Below are positions 1 to 8,047 of a DNA stretch of 64,000 nt, one piece after another (positions within the stretch are counted from its first letter, which is position 1; the number at the start of each line of letters is the position of its first letter). Origin of the DNA: CALOFP01 sp942492635. GTDB lineage: Bacteria; UBP6; UBA1177; CALOFP01. Under the pieces are notes generated by a model that searched no databases, had not been told where the DNA came from, and saw only the letters and a list, made by a program, of their open reading frames with translations. Where the stretch lies: assembly GCA_942492635.1 (NCBI GenBank), contig CALOFP010000003.1:868001-932000 (forward strand), written 5' to 3'. Both the position numbers and the translations under genes were made by a program.

Positions 1-1
1 T

Positions 2-223
2 GTTCTGGAGGGAATGGAATACGGATTTATCGGCGGTGCTTCAGGACTTGTTGATAGAAATAAGCTGGCATTTTTCGGTGACCTCGCTTCCCACAGGAAC
101 AGTGCTGATATTAAAACATTTCTTCGAAACCACAATGTGGAAGCCGTATCACTCTCCACCGGTCCGCTTATGGATCTCGGCTCCCTGATTCCCCTGATGA
201 CTCGAAAAGATAGACTTTACTGA
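2..223 (+). CDS. DUF6873-like protein, C-terminal part (5' truncated by window edge)
   Basis: The reading frame is open from base 2, so this is the 3' end of a gene that begins outside the window. The visible 73 residues contain YGFIGGASG followed by a short strand and an FFGDL segment, then a helix and an alternating SLSTGPLMDLGS stretch. This pattern matches the C-terminus of the DUF6873 GME-fold family as I recall it. The biochemical role of that family is not established. The gene stops at TGA 221-223 and faces the minus-strand metallopeptidase, with a terminator for the latter between them. The family call depends on a short C-terminal fragment only. Confidence 0.65.
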   Translation, partial: VLEGMEYGFIGGASGLVDRNKLAFFGDLASHRNSADIKTFLRNHNVEAVSLSTGPLMDLGSLIPLMTRKDRLY

Positions 224-295
224 AGATGAACCGCCTGGCAATAGAGCTGCCTGCCGTTTTAAACTACGGAAAGAACTGCACTGATTGCCGGTAAA

Positions 296-322
296 AGAAA
301 GGGCGGGTACAAGACCCGCCCT
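296..322 (-). terminator. Rho-independent terminator of the metallopeptidase lipoprotein gene
   Basis: GGGCGGGT (301-308) pairs perfectly with ACCCGCCC (314-321) around a 5-nt loop. Read on the minus strand the stem is followed by a T-rich run (TTTCTTTTAC). It lies about 25 bases past the stop codon of the minus-strand gene ending at 348. Confidence 0.8.
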
Positions 323-347
323 AGAAATAAAATGGTATCAGAAGACC

Positions 348-1922
348 TTATTTCGTTTTTATTCCGATGTAACGAATATCTTCATGACCGTTTCCAGGAT
401 CTGTGAAAGATCCGTTGATCTTCATGAATACCGAACCACCCCCACGGAGATAGTAGTTCGATTCGTAGGAGTAGGGTGTTTTGAACTCAAATCCTTCCTC
501 GCCCATGAATCCGTATCTTCCCTCCTTGTCGTTGAGATGAAGAGCAATCCTGAACTGAATCATGAAATCGGCAAGGCTCATATCCGGATTGATGTATTTC
601 TTTATTACATCTTCAACCGCATGGTAGTTGTTCTGTTCGTTTTCAATGATTTCTGCGAAGATCTTTGTTCCCTGTCCGGCCTGAAGCCTCAGGTAGTTGA
701 AAAAGAGGTAGGAGAGTGAGTAGTTTGCGTATACAGCTCTCTTGTCCTTGTAATCCCAGAAAAGAAGGGAGTGGCCTCTCTTGATTGCCCCAACCATGTC
801 TTCGTTGTAGATGTTTTCGATAAGTTCCTTCTGAACCTCTCCCGCATATAGATGGTTTGCACATTTTGCTAGACCTTCATCAATCCAGAGATAGGAGAAA
901 TCAGTCGATGTCTTCTGGTCCCCTTCCTCTATTATGTTGCGTTTGTTGTGCACAAGATGCTGGAACTCATGAGCAATAGTCGCAAGAGCTGCAGGCTCTG
1001 TAAAATATTTAACACCTTCCTGATGTTCCGCTGTGGAAATATAGATCATCTCCCTTTCGTTGGAATATGGATGCTTGTCATCTCTTGCAAAGAAATCGTC
1101 AGGCATACAGTATCCGGTTGCGAAAGTTCCGAGATCTGCAAGAAGTATCGTGATTTTTCCTGTCTTGAACTCGGGTTTGTAGAAGTTGGTTGTGATCAAA
1201 TCGAATATCTTGTTATCGAACTCTTTGCCGATCTCCTTCGCCCTTTCCCCTACGACAGAAGCCTCTTCGGTTGACCAGATTTCACATTTTTCACCTGCAT
1301 AGTAGAGCGTGGCCTCACGCTCTTCAAGTGTCTTCATATCGTTGACAAAGAAGTATTTCTTGTCCCCCTCTTTTCCCAATTCTGATTCTGGAGCACGATC
1401 TTTTACCGTGTCCGTTTCAAGAGCATTGGAAAGGGGAAAATGCATTCCTCGCGGAGTCGCTACAAAATCGTCCATGCCTCGAAGGGCAAGAGAAGCTCCG
1501 GGAGTCGGAAGTGAACCGCTGAACCTCTTTGTTTCACCATCCGTGGATACGTTTATGACCAGCAGTGTATCCCCTTCGTACTCGGGACCTTCGACATCAA
1601 GCCTTGTGTCGACGCATTTGTTCTTGTTCCACCCTGAACAGTCGGAAAGACAGGTGGTCTCTCCCTTTGTTCCAGAAAACTCGGTCGAACAGTCGGCTTT
1701 TCCTCCGTCGCACGCCTCACCTTCCTCGACAACGCCGTTTCCACAGACGGCTGTAGCCGATGCATCGGAATCAGAATCAGAATCAGAATCAGAATCAGAA
1801 GCTGAATCTGATTCTGTTTCAACGTCCGTGTCGACAGCTTTCTCTCCACTGTCTCCGGAATCTCCGCATCCAATCAGAAAAATGAAACAAAACAGAATCG
1901 TTAAGTAAATCTTGTAGTTCAT
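348..1922 (-). CDS. Lipoprotein with DUF4215-like Cys region and M30-like zinc metallopeptidase domain
   Basis: Predicted surface or periplasmic lipoprotein protease of 524 residues. An N-terminal signal ends in lipobox LIGC (Cys19). It is followed by an acidic Ser/Asp linker (residues 30-58), a Cys-rich CGNGVVEEGEACDGG segment (60-103), and a catalytic region with HEFQH (318-322) and a downstream WIDEG (Glu349), the arrangement of zinc ligands seen in M30/hyicolysin-like and other gluzincins. I start at 1922 because the ATG follows a strong GGGAGGAG ribosome site. An in-frame start at 2039 would add 39 residues and bury the signal peptide. The linker DNA is a run of hexamers (tcagaa). A weak promoter lies at 1987-2014. 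Substrate unknown. Confidence 0.8.
   Translation of the reverse strand: MNYKIYLTILFCFIFLIGCGDSGDSGEKAVDTDVETESDSASDSDSDSDSDSDASATAVCGNGVVEEGEACDGGKADCSTEFSGTKGETTCLSDCSGWNKNKCVDTRLDVEGPEYEGDTLLVINVSTDGETKRFSGSLPTPGASLALRGMDDFVATPRGMHFPLSNALETDTVKDRAPESELGKEGDKKYFFVNDMKTLEEREATLYYAGEKCEIWSTEEASVVGERAKEIGKEFDNKIFDLITTNFYKPEFKTGKITILLADLGTFATGYCMPDDFFARDDKHPYSNEREMIYISTAEHQEGVKYFTEPAALATIAHEFQHLVHNKRNIIEEGDQKTSTDFSYLWIDEGLAKCANHLYAGEVQKELIENIYNEDMVGAIKRGHSLLFWDYKDKRAVYANYSLSYLFFNYLRLQAGQGTKIFAEIIENEQNNYHAVEDVIKKYINPDMSLADFMIQFRIALHLNDKEGRYGFMGEEGFEFKTPYSYESNYYLRGGGSVFMKINGSFTDPGNGHEDIRYIGIKTK
1765..1806 (-). repeat. Hexanucleotide tandem repeat (tcagaa) inside the lipoprotein linker
   Basis: Five tcagaa units (1771-1800), with one variant unit on each side (tcggaa 1765-1770; gctgaa 1801-1806), read in the minus frame as Ser-Asp pairs. 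A 6-bp unit keeps frame, so copy changes alter only linker length. Confidence 0.85.
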
Positions 1923-1986
1923 TACTCCTCCCACTATTAAAAAAAATCCCAAAAAGAGTCGGAATTCGTTCTTCCCCCGGTAGAAA

Positions 1987-2014
1987 AGAGTAGAAAAATT
2001 TAGTATAAAGTCAA
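1987..2014 (-). promoter_or_regulatory. Candidate sigma70-type promoter for the metallopeptidase gene
   Basis: On the minus strand TTGACT (2009-2014) is separated by 16 bases from TACTCT (1987-1992). The -35 is good and the -10 is weak. It lies about 65 bases upstream of the chosen ATG, which agrees with the shorter start. Confidence 0.3.
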
Positions 2015-2225
2015 TCATTTTTCCTGATCCTTCAGACAAATTTGGTAAATCGGAATATAGATAATGAATACCTTAATCGATAATTTTGAACTGTTCAAAC
2101 ACCTCTGAAATCGTACCCACAACTTAACAGAAAAGAATTATTGTGGATAATTGTCTGTAAAACTTATTTAAAAAATGAGTTGAAATATCCGAGAAATTAA
2201 TTCCTGCGACTAAAAATCCAGGCTG

Positions 2226-3386
2226 CTATACCTGACCGGCACTCCCGGTCGAAGCTGTAAGATTGTTTATTTTTTTCTTAAAATCGGCAAGACTCTTCCC
2301 CTTCAACCTTCTGTGATAGATCGAATGAAACTTCTTCGGGTCCACTACTCTACCCCTGGTTCCGCGGTTCACCTGATAGTGGAGATGGGGAGCAAAGGAT
2401 CTTCCTGTATTTCCGCTTTTCGCAATGAGATCGCCGGGCCTTACACTCTGCCCCCTCTTTACAAGTGCTTTGTCGAGATGGAGGTATTTGACCGTATGAT
2501 CGGATCCGCTTGCCTTTATCTCGACACAGAATCCGTTGTATCGTGTTGCCCAGTTAACACGTGTTACCGTACCGTCGACAGTCGAATAGATGTTACCGCC
2601 GACGTGCATCTTGAAATCGTACCCGTCGTGACGGGGACGTCTGTCCTTGAGAACGGATGTTATCTGAATGTAGTCGTCCACCGGCATGTGTTCGAAAACC
2701 GGCTCGACCGTCCGGCCGTCGTCGTAAAAGAATTTTTTATGTTTACTCCATGAAGGCTTGTGCAGGTATGCATTGATGTTTTTACCGAATTTCTGAGAGT
2801 AGTATTCGACAGCCAGAACCTCTATTTCATCGGGCATATCGTTCCTTTTCTTCTTCTCCTCGTCCGGAATCACGCGAAAAGCAACTCTAAGGTGATCCCC
2901 CTTCCTGAGATCTTTTCTCAGGTCAATCTTCCACACCAGAGGTCTGGCGACATGGGCGCTGAGTAGTTTAGGAAGAATTGGCAGCTTGAAAAGGCCGGCC
3001 AGTCTTTTCACCTCGGCACTTCCGTTAAAAACAGTGTAGAAACTACCCTTAACGGGAATGGAAATGGAAACAACGTCTCCTATACGATGATCTTTGGATA
3101 CTGCGGTTCCTTTTCCAGTTCTCTCCGCTGCATCAACCTTGTTCCGACCGCTCTCGGCAACATTTGCTGCCGAACTCTCAGCAGAATTATCATCCGAAGA
3201 GGAAGGGGGTGCCATACTAGGCCCGTTTTCAGCTTCCCGATCCTTTAACTCTTCAGCTGTTTTCAGCTCCTCCTTTTCACTGGACCCGCAGACACAGCAC
3301 TCATTTTTCCCTAGAAGAGAGATCAAAAGGGCTATAGCCAGGACAACATTTGAAGCAACTAACGTAATTTCCAATTTTTTATTCAT
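2226..3386 (-). CDS. M23-family peptidoglycan endopeptidase, membrane anchored
   Basis: Predicted cell-envelope zinc endopeptidase of 386 residues. An N-terminal hydrophobic segment (about 8-26) anchors it. A Glu/Ser-rich linker (35-90) leads to a region with an internal LRKGDHLRVAF segment typical of the N-terminal part of M23 proteins. The catalytic domain (about 250-352) carries the zinc ligands H253 and D257 in RPRHDGYD and the HLH motif (334-336), with YLHL at 301-304. All M23 ligands are visible, so it should be active, probably on peptidoglycan cross-links. The start follows GGGAG. It is co-directional with the surrounding surface genes, 300 bases past the metallopeptidase gene's start. 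Confidence 0.9.
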   Translation of the reverse strand: MNKKLEITLVASNVVLAIALLISLLGKNECCVCGSSEKEELKTAEELKDREAENGPSMAPPSSSDDNSAESSAANVAESGRNKVDAAERTGKGTAVSKDHRIGDVVSISIPVKGSFYTVFNGSAEVKRLAGLFKLPILPKLLSAHVARPLVWKIDLRKDLRKGDHLRVAFRVIPDEEKKKRNDMPDEIEVLAVEYYSQKFGKNINAYLHKPSWSKHKKFFYDDGRTVEPVFEHMPVDDYIQITSVLKDRRPRHDGYDFKMHVGGNIYSTVDGTVTRVNWATRYNGFCVEIKASGSDHTVKYLHLDKALVKRGQSVRPGDLIAKSGNTGRSFAPHLHYQVNRGTRGRVVDPKKFHSIYHRRLKGKSLADFKKKINNLTASTGSAGQV

Positions 3387-3428
3387 AAAAACTCCCTTTT
3401 TTCAATATTGATACAGACTCAGAATCAA

Positions 3429-3818
3429 CTACACGATATTTTCCGGTGGGGACTTCTTGGGTGCATAGTGAAGAAGAGAAAGCTGTTCATTCCCGAAAAG
3501 ATATTCCGTTGAACTACAAACCATGCCGGGACGAATCAAAACAGATCCGACAATCCAGCCAATTGCATCGTCTTCTGGTTTTTCAAAATTTAATAGGAAA
3601 GGACATTCTGAGGAAGCTGGGGAACCGTTGCGGTAGTAATCCTTGTGATTTCGAAATCCCAAGCATCGTTCACTATTTCTTTGCAGAAAGTGGAGGGCGC
3701 CGTCCTCAAACCTAAGGGATTTTTCTATCCACAAATGTGGTACTTGCGCAAAATGGTATATCCCAGCAACATAGTCGAAAACAAGGAAAAGCAGTATGGA
3801 TAAAGTGATGCGTCGCAC
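3429..3818 (-). CDS. Small membrane-anchored hypothetical protein
   Basis: About 129 residues with no family I recognise. The N-terminus is a hydrophobic stretch (ITLSILLFLVFDYVAG) that would serve as a signal or membrane anchor. The rest contains a Cys pair region around LGFRNHKDYYRNG and a C-terminal GMVCSSTEYLFG segment. I choose a GTG start at 3818 because GAGAGG lies seven bases upstream. A TTG at 3839 would add seven residues without a ribosome site. It lies 42 bases downstream of the M23 gene's start on the same strand. An inverted-repeat element begins about 100 bases upstream of this start. It may be genuine but is weakly supported. Confidence 0.5.
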   Translation of the reverse strand: MRRITLSILLFLVFDYVAGIYHFAQVPHLWIEKSLRFEDGALHFLQRNSERCLGFRNHKDYYRNGSPASSECPFLLNFEKPEDDAIGWIVGSVLIRPGMVCSSTEYLFGNEQLSLLHYAPKKSPPENIV

Positions 3819-3916
3819 CGTCAGACCTCTCGAATTCAAACATGGAACTATAGGTTTTTAACTTCATTTTGTCAATTTTATACTCTCACTGTTGTTTAAT
3901 TTTTTATCCCCGAACC

Positions 3917-4265
3917 GGGGTCAGGACTTAATTTTAAATACTTCTGTGGAAACAACTTGGCATTTCATTGAACACAAATCAACGGTTGAACAGAATTCGA
4001 TAAGGTAATCAGAGAGTTGAACAATCAATCGTTTCCAGCTATGAAGATTGAGCGATCGGAGGGGCGAGGAGAAAATTGTTTTCAATTCTGAACAACAGCA
4101 GTTGCTGTTACAATGAATTTAAAACGATTTTATGCGGATCTCACCAATTACGTAACGAACGAGGACATTTTCAGAGCCATCGATCAGAGTTCGAAAAGTT
4201 TTCTACTACAGTCGATATTTCTGATGATTCAAAAGAAAAAGTATTTAAAGTTAAGTCCTGACCCC
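3917..4265. mobile_element. Inverted-repeat-bounded element 1 (MITE/REP-type), 349 bp
   Basis: The left end reads GGGGTCAGGACTTAATTTT from 3917. The right end (4238-4265) is its reverse complement with one mismatch over about 27 bases. Outside the left end a CCCCG-AAC-CGGGG hairpin (3908-3920) overlaps the terminus. The core encodes no recognisable transposase. Its short reading frames end in KVFKVKS or KYLKLSPDP where they run into the right repeat. The same ends bound element 2 at 43387-43616 with a different core. The element stops 17 bases from the end of the RCC1 lipoprotein gene. Confidence 0.7.
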
Positions 4266-4281
4266 AAACATCAAACTGTAA

Positions 4282-5772
4282 TTATTCAGGAAATGCGATA
4301 GCGAACGGGGTGGTTTTCTGCTCAATGTCGGAATCGAGTCCAAGCTGAAATGAGAAATCGTTGTTGCCCCAGCAGTAGACTGTTCCGTCGAGTTTCAATG
4401 CACATGTGTGAAAATCCGCCACGTTGACGTGTGCCCAGTCGGTATCTTCGTTTACTTTTGTGGGAACGTTCTTCTGACCGTCGTAGTTGGGCACGCCCAT
4501 TCCGAGCTGACCGAAGTCGTTGTTGCCCCAGCAGTAGAGTGTGTGATCCGCCTTGATGGCGCAGACGTGACGATCCCATGCGGATACTTCGCGCCAGTCG
4601 CTGTCGGTTCCCACTCTTGTTATCTTGCCCACGACTACTGGAGCATCCGGTCCGAGTCCCAGACGATCAGAGCTGTTGTTTCCCCAGCAGTAGAGGGTTC
4701 CGTCGATTTTTATTCCGCAGAAATGGTTCTTTCCGAGTGCCAGATCCCACCATTTAGCTCCTGTGAACTGTGTCGGGACCTTGTAGTAATCCCTGAATGT
4801 TTCCCACTTGTCATACATGCGCCCCCAGCAGAAGGCGAACCTTTCCTCGTTAATGGCGCAGGTAGTCTCCGGTCCGGCTATCAGACGAATCCAATCTGTT
4901 TTTTCACTTACCAGAACGGGAGTTGTGATGTTGTTTGAAACTCCAATCTGATTGTTCCCGATTTTCGCGGTATCGTTGGCCCCCCAACAGTAGATCTTTC
5001 CTTCTTCTGTCATTCCGCAGGCATGATCGATTCCTGTCGCTACATATTTCCATTTCAGATCTTCTGCGATCACCACGGGAACCTTTTTCGAATTTTCATT
5101 TCCTGATTCTCCGTTCCCCAGTTCACCCCAGGAATTTCTTCCCCAGCAGTAGAGAGCTCCGCCCTCCTTTATTCCGCATGTAAAATCCCGTCCTGCCGAG
5201 ACATGAACCCACTCCTTTTCACCTATCTTCGTCGGAGTTTTCACGCCGTCTATATTCGCTTTTTCCGTATTCGCACCGTCGTTGCCGATCTCACCCGAAC
5301 CGTTGCTGCCCCAGCAGTATAGTGTCTTGTCGTTGTGTATCGCACAGGTGTGTACATTTTTCGTGGATACGTTCCTGAATCCCGATTTTACGACAACCTC
5401 ATCGTCACTGGTCAGTTCGCTATCGTAATCTTCGTACTCGATCTCTTCATCCGGAGTTTCAACATTTCCACCTTGTCCGTCGTCGGGTTTTGAAGAGTCA
5501 TCCGTCAAATCAGCATCGTTGACCGGATTTTCTTGGTCATCATCACTGTTTCCACTATCCTTAACACCCTCATCGTCCTTTTTTTCACCATCTTCCGAGG
5601 CTCCCGTTCCGTCATCTTTCGAATCTTCTGTTCCGCCCTTATTTTCCGGATTATCCAGATCGGACACATAATCGTAGTCGTCAACGATTCCCTCGCCGTC
5701 CGAATCCTTCTCCTCGGACATGCAGGATACAAAGACAAGGACAAAAAGAGTCACACAGATAAATCTCTTCAT
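4282..5772 (-). CDS. RCC1-repeat beta-propeller lipoprotein
   Basis: A predicted surface lipoprotein of 496 residues. The signal ends at lipobox VFVSC (Cys17). About 110 residues of Asp/Glu/Ser/Gly-rich linker follow, then seven RCC1-type blades. Each has the form HxC[AG]I...LYCWGxN, so each blade has two Cys that could form a disulfide, as expected for an exported propeller. RCC1 propellers generally mediate protein binding. No catalytic motif is seen. The start at 5772 follows AAGGAG with seven-base spacing. An upstream ATG at 5820 would spoil the signal. The ribosome site and N-terminus closely resemble those of the LRR lipoprotein starting at 13908, pointing to a shared lipoprotein module with different cargo. 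Confidence 0.88.
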   Translation of the reverse strand: MKRFICVTLFVLVFVSCMSEEKDSDGEGIVDDYDYVSDLDNPENKGGTEDSKDDGTGASEDGEKKDDEGVKDSGNSDDDQENPVNDADLTDDSSKPDDGQGGNVETPDEEIEYEDYDSELTSDDEVVVKSGFRNVSTKNVHTCAIHNDKTLYCWGSNGSGEIGNDGANTEKANIDGVKTPTKIGEKEWVHVSAGRDFTCGIKEGGALYCWGRNSWGELGNGESGNENSKKVPVVIAEDLKWKYVATGIDHACGMTEEGKIYCWGANDTAKIGNNQIGVSNNITTPVLVSEKTDWIRLIAGPETTCAINEERFAFCWGRMYDKWETFRDYYKVPTQFTGAKWWDLALGKNHFCGIKIDGTLYCWGNNSSDRLGLGPDAPVVVGKITRVGTDSDWREVSAWDRHVCAIKADHTLYCWGNNDFGQLGMGVPNYDGQKNVPTKVNEDTDWAHVNVADFHTCALKLDGTVYCWGNNDFSFQLGLDSDIEQKTTPFAIAFPE

Positions 5773-6159
5773 AAAAATCTCCTTTTCAAATGTTTGTGTT
5801 GGTTTGCAACGTTTTCTCAATAACCTATTTTTTATATTTTTACCAGTAAAATCATAAATTTTTATTGTGAAAATTTATTATCTTGTCCAAGTTGCAACTT
5901 TACTTATCACAATAGTTCAATTCTTCTTACAGGTAAATATTTTTCATTATGGATTATTTTCAGAATTGAAATCTTGTTTCTCTTTAAACATATGAAATTC
6001 AATCAGGTAAAATTTTTACTCTAAGCCTGCAATAAATTGAAAACATTACCGCTTTTGGAAAATGTCTTCGTTCATGAAAATCGTATAGGGTAAAATTGAC
6101 ATCGCAGAAAAAGTAGTTGTCCCTTGAGAAAGCAGGGCTGTCAAAAAATCACCTTAAAA
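5773..6159. other. AT-rich intergenic region upstream of the RCC1 lipoprotein gene
   Basis: No gene found. It holds a 12-bp perfect palindrome AAGTTGCAACTT (5889-5900), 117 bases upstream of the lipoprotein start, and A/T-rich sequence without a convincing promoter. Confidence 0.5.
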
Positions 6160-6190
6160 AGATCAAGGGCGGCTCGAAAGCCGCCCTCTG
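6160..6190 (-). terminator. Rho-independent terminator after the coiled-coil protein gene
   Basis: GGGCGGCT (6167-6174) and AGCCGCCC (6179-6186) form a perfect 8-bp stem with a CGAA loop. On the minus strand it is followed by TTGATCTTTTT. It sits about 35 bases past the stop of the minus-strand gene ending at 6221. Confidence 0.75.
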
Positions 6191-6220
6191 CTTATTCTCG
6201 ATTCAAAATCGACCTCCGTT

Positions 6221-6898
6221 TTACTTTGGAGTATTGCTATTAATTTTTTCTTCAACAGGCTCCATCATCATCTCCTCGTCCCTCTCCATTCTGCCTCTTC
6301 TTTTCTCTCCGTCCGGAAAAAAATTTCTGTAATTCACTTCACTTTCCCAAAAATAGCCCCTCATAAGATGTTTTACCTTCCTGTACTGACTATCCCATTT
6401 ATCCTTTGCTTCATTAAGGGTGCGTATTGCCTTTTTCTTGCACTCCATCGATTCGCTTTTGCGCTTGAACACAATCTCTCCGTCCTCTTTCAATTTTGCC
6501 AAACGATCGATGTGATTTACAAGATCGGTTTTACCCGGATGCTCATTTACCGCCAGCATCTGGTTTACGGCCTGAAACCGCTCGATATCCCTGTTTATCT
6601 CCGAAAGAGTACGAAAACCCAGATATTCTGGTATGAGTTTTTCATCTCTACCCTTCAGCAGATAGAAAATCTCCTTTATGAGTACATCCGCCTTCTGAGT
6701 CCACCTTGATCTAACCTCTCTGGAACTGTTCTCATCAACTTTTACCTTAGCACGTTTGTAGTACTCGTCCCTGTAGTTCTCTCCAAGCTCCTTAAGTGCG
6801 GATATTTCCTGCTTGAAGTAATCCGGCATTGTTTCCATGTGCCTTGTGATAGCATTTGCAAAGTGATCATGATAGTTAAGAATCGCCTTGTGTTTCAT
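6221..6898 (-). CDS. Hypothetical charged, helical protein
   Basis: A 225-residue protein I do not recognise. It has no signal or membrane segment, is rich in Lys, Glu and Arg, and is probably mostly alpha-helical (long runs such as KADVLIKEIFYLLKGRDEKL and IDRLAKLKEDGEIVFKRK). The C-terminus is an Arg/Met/Glu-rich tail with MEPVEEK. The start at 6898 follows GGGGGAGGAG, one of the strongest ribosome sites in the window. An ATG 48 bases further upstream lacks one. It is flanked by its own terminator and by the long hairpin at 6999-7058, so it is probably transcribed alone. Confidence 0.7.
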   Translation of the reverse strand: MKHKAILNYHDHFANAITRHMETMPDYFKQEISALKELGENYRDEYYKRAKVKVDENSSREVRSRWTQKADVLIKEIFYLLKGRDEKLIPEYLGFRTLSEINRDIERFQAVNQMLAVNEHPGKTDLVNHIDRLAKLKEDGEIVFKRKSESMECKKKAIRTLNEAKDKWDSQYRKVKHLMRGYFWESEVNYRNFFPDGEKRRGRMERDEEMMMEPVEEKINSNTPK

Positions 6899-6998
6899 TG
6901 TTCTCCTCCCCCCGATTAATTGTCGATTGAAGAGAAAGTCTAACACTGCCTAAGTGCAATTGCAACGGTTGGTTACTTTCGTAAAAGAATAAAAAGAT

Positions 6999-7058
6999 GA
7001 CGCCGGAATTTTTTCGAAAAAAATAATTTTTTTCAGGATTTTTTCACAATCCGGCGTC
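6999..7058 (-). terminator. Long hairpin between the SLOG-like and coiled-coil genes
   Basis: GACGCCGGA (6999-7007) pairs perfectly with TCCGGCGTC (7050-7058). The loop is very A/T-rich and contains a second hairpin, TTTTTTCGAAAAAA. It lies 30 bases past the stop of the minus-strand gene ending at 7091. The T tail outside the stem is poor, so it may be a terminator or another structured element. Confidence 0.45.
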
Positions 7059-7090
7059 TCAAGAAATGTTCTATGGAGATGTTATCCTGA

Positions 7091-7639
7091 TTATCCGAAA
7101 GATCTTTCAAAAAGTTCGGCAATTGCCTTTTCGCCCTCTCCGGAAAGATTTCTTGTTCCAGTTCCGCAGAAAGTTTCATGGGAAATAACAGGCATATCTT
7201 CTACCCAGGTGTTTTCCTTCCAGGTAAACCAGCAGTTTTTATCCTGATCGTAGACATGGATGGGTCTGTGAAAAAGTTTCGCGAGCTCTACAGCCCAGCC
7301 GGTTCCGCCTTTTACAGTGTTATCCTCTTTTACCCAGCCCACAATAAAAACCTGAAAACCGTTATTGACAATATGGAAAATGGACTGCATAACCTTTTTG
7401 ATTTTGTGGATCTGGCTGTAGCCTCTACCCATACGCTGGCAAACGATCTCCATACTGATGTCCCCTTTCCGAAGATCTTCTTCAGAAAGCATCTTCACGC
7501 CGCGCTCTCTTACGATTTCGTGTCCTTCGTAGGAGAAATTTGTCTCTTCAACTCCCCACTTTTCACAATTTTCGCCGAAAGCGGCCTCTGTGCCCTTGAA
7601 ACCACCGCTGAAGAACTTTGTTTCTGATGCTTTTACCAT
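7091..7639 (-). CDS. Conserved SLOG/Rossmann-like protein of unknown function
   Basis: A 182-residue soluble protein. It opens with FFSGGFKGTEAAFGE, a glycine-rich nucleotide-binding-type loop, then NFSYEGH, and later QVFIVGWV..TVKGGTGWAVELAKLF and a C-terminal FCGTGTR. The order (SGG loop, hydrophobic strand plus GGTGWAVELA helix, GTGTR) fits a Rossmann-like fold of the SLOG type that binds nucleotide ligands, and I recall this as a conserved hypothetical family. The ligand is unknown. The start follows GGAGGGGTGAG. It stands alone between two intergenic regions, followed by the hairpin at 6999-7058. Confidence 0.65.
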   Translation of the reverse strand: MVKASETKFFSGGFKGTEAAFGENCEKWGVEETNFSYEGHEIVRERGVKMLSEEDLRKGDISMEIVCQRMGRGYSQIHKIKKVMQSIFHIVNNGFQVFIVGWVKEDNTVKGGTGWAVELAKLFHRPIHVYDQDKNCWFTWKENTWVEDMPVISHETFCGTGTRNLSGEGEKAIAELFERSFG

Positions 7640-8047
7640 CTCACCCCTCCATACAAATCGTTAAAAAATGCAATCAAAAAAAGATTGAATAACCAAATAC
7701 CTATCACAAACACTTATAGTTTCAGAAGGTACCTCTGTCAAATTTCTTCAAAAATTAAGGGATTCACAGTAAAAAAATTTATACAGTTTTAAGAAGAGCG
7801 GGCATTAAAAAGTTTCTTCGGGAGCCGCAGACAAATTCAAAGAAACAAGAAGAGATACCCTGCAACAAACCGGACGAACGACGCTGCGGTGTCCATCAGC
7901 AAAGCTCATCCTCTTTTAAAAGTTATGATAGGAAAAATCATCCTTGAAAATTCGATATGTGTTCCTTGCGATTTTCCAGCAAATTTATTTTTTATTTCGA
8001 ACAGATTGAATTTTGATTTTCGAGAAAGATATGGGATTAAAAATCAT
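7640..8047. other. Intergenic region, no gene seen
   Basis: A/T-rich spacer between the SLOG-like gene's start and the stop of the alpha-CTD-like gene. Small plus-strand frames here run antisense into the latter and have no ribosome site. I see no clear terminator or repeat. Confidence 0.5.

Noticed and set aside
4076..4301. Two overlapping small frames inside inverted-repeat element 1
   Set aside because: They run into the terminal repeat and show no transposase motif. Treated as possible remnants only.
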